NCBI GenBank assembly: GCA_919902095.1
Contig: CAKKQL010000107.1
Location: 1 to 9,817 of the forward strand
Direction: 5' to 3'
DNA length: 9,817 bases
DNA from: Acidiferrobacterales bacterium
GTDB lineage: Bacteria > Pseudomonadota > Gammaproteobacteria > Acidiferrobacterales > Sulfurifustaceae
The position numbers were made by a program, and so were the translations under genes. The notes beneath the pieces were generated by a model. That model saw only the letters and a list, made by a program, of their open reading frames with translations, was not told where the DNA came from and made no database searches. This document shows, one piece after another, positions 7,990 to 9,817 of this stretch. The first letter of the stretch is position 1. Every line of letters begins with the position of its first letter.

Positions 7990-7996
7990 CACCTCC
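7990..7996 (-). promoter_or_regulatory. Strong ribosome binding site deciding the pilQ start
   Basis: GGAGGTG on the minus strand ends 4 bases before the ATG at 7985 (6 bases counted from GGAGG). It places the start so that the protein begins directly with a typical signal peptide (MTITGRLLIAALCMTLAPTV). This argues against the upstream GTG at 8069 and the ATG 30 bases upstream of the chosen one. Confidence 0.8.
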
Positions 7997-8078
7997 ACCT
8001 GTCAAGCCTTAGCATAGTCGCGCCTCGCTTTGCATCCTCAGCTTCGTAACCGGTACCTCCCTGTACCACTTCTGCATC

Positions 8079-8600
8079 TTATTCCGTCAACGTCAGATTG
8101 GCTTCGCGCTCGACCCAGTCCCCGGCCGGCCCCTGCGTGAGCTCGATCAGATCGACCTTGTCATCGCTGATGCGGGTGACCGTACCGAAATTCTGGCCCA
8201 GATGATCGCCCACCTTTACGCGGTGGACCGTCCCGTCCGGCGCCTGAACCACCGCCCACGTCTGCTTGCCGCGCGACAGCGTGCCCGCCATCTTGAGCGC
8301 ATCGAGCGGGTACTCCTCGAGCGGCTCCTTACGCCGGTTGAGGTCGGGATGCGATTCGCCGCCCGCCTTGGCGCCGCGCGCCGGCCTGATGTTCTGCGGC
8401 GCAAACGGGTCGGTCAGGTTCGCCGGATTGTAGGCGAATACCTCCTGCGGCTTAAGTTCCGGCAGCGGCTCGACACGCGGCTTGCGATCCGCATGCGCAC
8501 TCTTCGAAAACTCCCGCAAATCCTCAAAGCTGTCGCTGCCGCAGGCGACAAGCATCAACACCGCCCATGCTATCCCTCCTGTCCGCCACCCGTGTCGCAT
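8079..8600 (-). CDS. pilP: Type IV pilus assembly lipoprotein PilP
   Basis: Inner-membrane-anchored periplasmic lipoprotein that joins the PilN-PilO dimer to the PilQ secretin. The 173-residue product begins with a lipoprotein signal ending in the lipobox LVAC, with Cys20 as the predicted lipidated residue followed by Gly. A flexible, Pro-rich linker (about 40-98) contains the conserved EPLPELKPQEVFAYNPANL and DPFAPQ segments that contact PilNO in characterised homologues. The C-terminal beta domain (about 99-171) contains LKMAGTL, TWAVVQAPDGTVHRVKVGDHLGQNFG and a closing ANLTLTE, the part expected to bind PilQ. The ATG starts 2 bases after the pilO stop with AGAGGA 7 bases before it. A 93-base gap follows to pilQ. 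Confidence 0.95.
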   Translation of the reverse strand: MRHGWRTGGIAWAVLMLVACGSDSFEDLREFSKSAHADRKPRVEPLPELKPQEVFAYNPANLTDPFAPQNIRPARGAKAGGESHPDLNRRKEPLEEYPLDALKMAGTLSRGKQTWAVVQAPDGTVHRVKVGDHLGQNFGTVTRISDDKVDLIELTQGPAGDWVEREANLTLTE

Positions 8601-8602
8601 CC

Positions 8603-9238
8603 CTAGTTCCTCTTGCCGGGCTTCGCCGGCCCCTTGTCCTTGCCGGCATCGGCACCTTCATCCAGATAACGATAGGTTCTGGCCTTGGCCGACATGGTCA
8701 GCAGGTTGCCCTTGGCGGTCCCGATGCTGATGCTGATATCACCGAAGGTAACAATACGCGGCAGGGAAGCCACGTCGCTGACGAACTGGCCGAGGTCGTG
8801 GTATGTCCCCCGCACCTCAAGGCTGATGGGGAACTCGGCGTAAAAATCCCTGGGCTGCTCCTTCTCCGGCCGGAACAGTACGAATTCGAGCCCGCGCCCG
8901 AGGCCGGCCTGGGTGATGTCCACGAGCAGGTCGGGCACCTCGGTGGTGTTGGGGAGCTGGCGCAGCAGGCTGCCGAAGGTGCGGCGCATGTCCTCCATCT
9001 GCTGCTTGTAGGCCGGCAGGTTCACCGCCAGCGCCTTCTTGTTCAAAAACGTCTCACGCAGTTCGTCTTCCTTCTTCGTGGCGGCGGCATACTCGTCGAG
9101 CCCACCCTGGATGAAAAACCAGAAACCGGCCGCCAGAATCAGCAAGCCAACCACGGCGACGCCGCCGATCCTGACTGGCAGCGGCCAGGACGATATGTCG
9201 TTCGGGTTTATGTTGCGCAGGTCGTCGAGGAAGCTCAT
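8603..9238 (-). CDS. pilO: Type IV pilus inner-membrane alignment protein PilO
   Basis: Bitopic inner-membrane protein that forms heterodimers with PilN and binds PilP, aligning the pilus motor with the secretin. The 211-residue product has a short cytoplasmic start (MSFLDDLRNINPNDISSWPL), one membrane segment at about 21-43, a coiled-coil stretch at about 48-95 and a ferredoxin-like periplasmic domain at about 100-192. That domain carries the family motifs LLVDITQAGLGRGLEF, FYAEFPISLEVRGTYHDLG and FVSDVASLPRIVTF. The tail (194-211) is Lys/Gly/Asp-rich and looks disordered. The ATG overlaps the pilN stop in an ATGA arrangement, and GGAGG lies 7 bases upstream inside pilN, so translation is probably coupled. 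Confidence 0.95.
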   Translation of the reverse strand: MSFLDDLRNINPNDISSWPLPVRIGGVAVVGLLILAAGFWFFIQGGLDEYAAATKKEDELRETFLNKKALAVNLPAYKQQMEDMRRTFGSLLRQLPNTTEVPDLLVDITQAGLGRGLEFVLFRPEKEQPRDFYAEFPISLEVRGTYHDLGQFVSDVASLPRIVTFGDISISIGTAKGNLLTMSAKARTYRYLDEGADAGKDKGPAKPGKRN

Positions 9239-9807
9239 GCACCAGCCTCCGCGGGTTTCTTCTGCTTCGCCACCTGCTTCACCCTGAGCGAGAACTCGCT
9301 CACGCGATCGCCGCCCTTGTCCCTTACGTTGATCACCTCAAGCTCCGGATCGGCAAACCAGTTGGAGCCGGACAGGTTGCGCATGAATGCCGATACGCGC
9401 GCGTTCGACTGGGCCACCCCCTGGAGCGAGATGTTGCTGCCGGAATACTTGAACGCAGTCAGGTACACGCCTTCGGGCAGCTTGCGCGTAAGCTCATCGA
9501 ACACGTGCACCACCTGGATGCGGTCGGCCTGTAATTGATAGATGACGTTCATGCGTGCGATCAGTGCCTCACGTTGCTTCCGGAGGTCGGCGATCTCCTT
9601 GATCTCCTGTTCGACGCGCGCGATCTCCTGCTGCAGGAACTCGTTGCGTTTGGCCTGGTTGTCCTTGAGGGCGCTGACGTGCAGATAGGCGTACAACACG
9701 ATCAGAACCATCAGCATCCAGGCGCCGCCGGCAACGGTGAGCAGCTGGCGGTCTTGTTCCTTGCGGCGCATCTCGCGCCACGGCAGCAGGTTCAGGCGCG
9801 TGGTCAT
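9235..9807 (-). CDS. pilN: Type IV pilus inner-membrane alignment protein PilN
   Basis: Bitopic inner-membrane partner of PilO that links the cytoplasmic PilM ring to the periplasmic complex. The 190-residue product opens with TRLNLLPWRE, the conserved cytoplasmic peptide that inserts into PilM in characterised homologues. A membrane segment at about 22-44 and a charged coiled coil at about 47-90 follow. The periplasmic ferredoxin-like domain at about 95-178 contains FDELTRKLPEGVYLTAFKYS and ISLQGVAQSNARVSAFMRNL. The Lys/Ala-rich end (KQKKPAEAGA) looks disordered. The ATG forms an ATGA overlap with the apparent pilM stop and the gene overlaps pilO by 4 bases, so all three are probably translated in a coupled way. 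Confidence 0.95.
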   Translation of the reverse strand: MTTRLNLLPWREMRRKEQDRQLLTVAGGAWMLMVLIVLYAYLHVSALKDNQAKRNEFLQQEIARVEQEIKEIADLRKQREALIARMNVIYQLQADRIQVVHVFDELTRKLPEGVYLTAFKYSGSNISLQGVAQSNARVSAFMRNLSGSNWFADPELEVINVRDKGGDRVSEFSLRVKQVAKQKKPAEAGA

Positions 9808-9817
9808 GCGTCGAAAC
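9804..9817 (-). CDS. pilM: Last codons of pilM (partial)
   Basis: The 14 bases at the window edge read, on the minus strand, as two bases of a codon, then Phe-Asp-Ala and a TGA stop that overlaps the pilN ATG as ATGA. PilM proteins commonly end in a short motif such as RSFD, and pilM normally lies directly before pilN. The call rests on position and three residues only, so it is inference, though consistent. PilM itself is an actin-like cytoplasmic ATP-binding protein that binds the PilN N-terminus. Confidence 0.55.

Noticed and set aside
8000..8005. TTGACA on the minus strand before pilQ as a -35 box
   Set aside because: A matching -10 would fall inside the pilQ coding region, past the start codon, and no TATAAT-like sequence is there. 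It overlaps the ribosome binding region.
8052..8067. GGTAC-N6-GTACC inverted repeat in the pilP-pilQ gap as a terminator or operator
   Set aside because: It has a 5-bp stem and no U-tract, sits inside an apparent operon and has no supporting second site. It is likely chance.

Overview
This window is an ordinary, tightly packed chromosomal segment of a high-GC bacterium, almost certainly a gammaproteobacterium. All nine recognisable genes lie on the minus strand and are read from high to low coordinates: pilM (last codons only) - pilN - pilO - pilP - pilQ - aroK - aroB - dgt-like - gltB (5' half only). A type IV pilus pilMNOPQ cluster followed by aroK-aroB and then gltB is a classic gammaproteobacterial arrangement. 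The genus cannot be named from the sequence alone.

Region 1 (about 9817 to 5439) encodes the type IV pilus alignment subcomplex and the outer-membrane secretin. PilN and PilO are bitopic inner-membrane proteins that pair with each other and with cytoplasmic PilM. PilP is a lipoprotein linking PilNO to PilQ, the pore through which the pilus leaves the cell. The gene joints are very tight: a 4-base overlap for pilM/pilN, a 4-base overlap for pilN/pilO and a 2-base gap for pilO/pilP. A 93-base gap then precedes pilQ, which has its own strong ribosome binding site.

Region 2 (5438 to 3625) holds the shikimate genes aroK and aroB, which overlap by 14 bases. A strong GC-rich hairpin followed by an A/U-rich tail lies between pilQ and aroK and could end or attenuate pil transcription. 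The predicted AroK carries an unusual Ala/Pro-rich N-terminal extension.

Region 3 (3624 to 2388) starts with a long, imperfect inverted repeat built of AATCCTGTG-like units, followed by an HD-domain dGTPase-like gene.

Region 4 (2387 to 1) holds a good sigma70-type promoter (TTGAAC-17-TATACT), a leader of about 74 bases with a GC hairpin just before the ribosome binding site, and the first 738 codons of gltB, the large subunit of glutamate synthase. The gene continues past the window edge.

I found no mobile element, CRISPR array, tRNA, rRNA or toxin-antitoxin pair. No non-coding stretch exceeds about 175 bases. I see no undescribed multi-gene system here. The points worth a second look are the intergenic elements, the AroK extension, the three-AMIN PilQ and the gltB leader.
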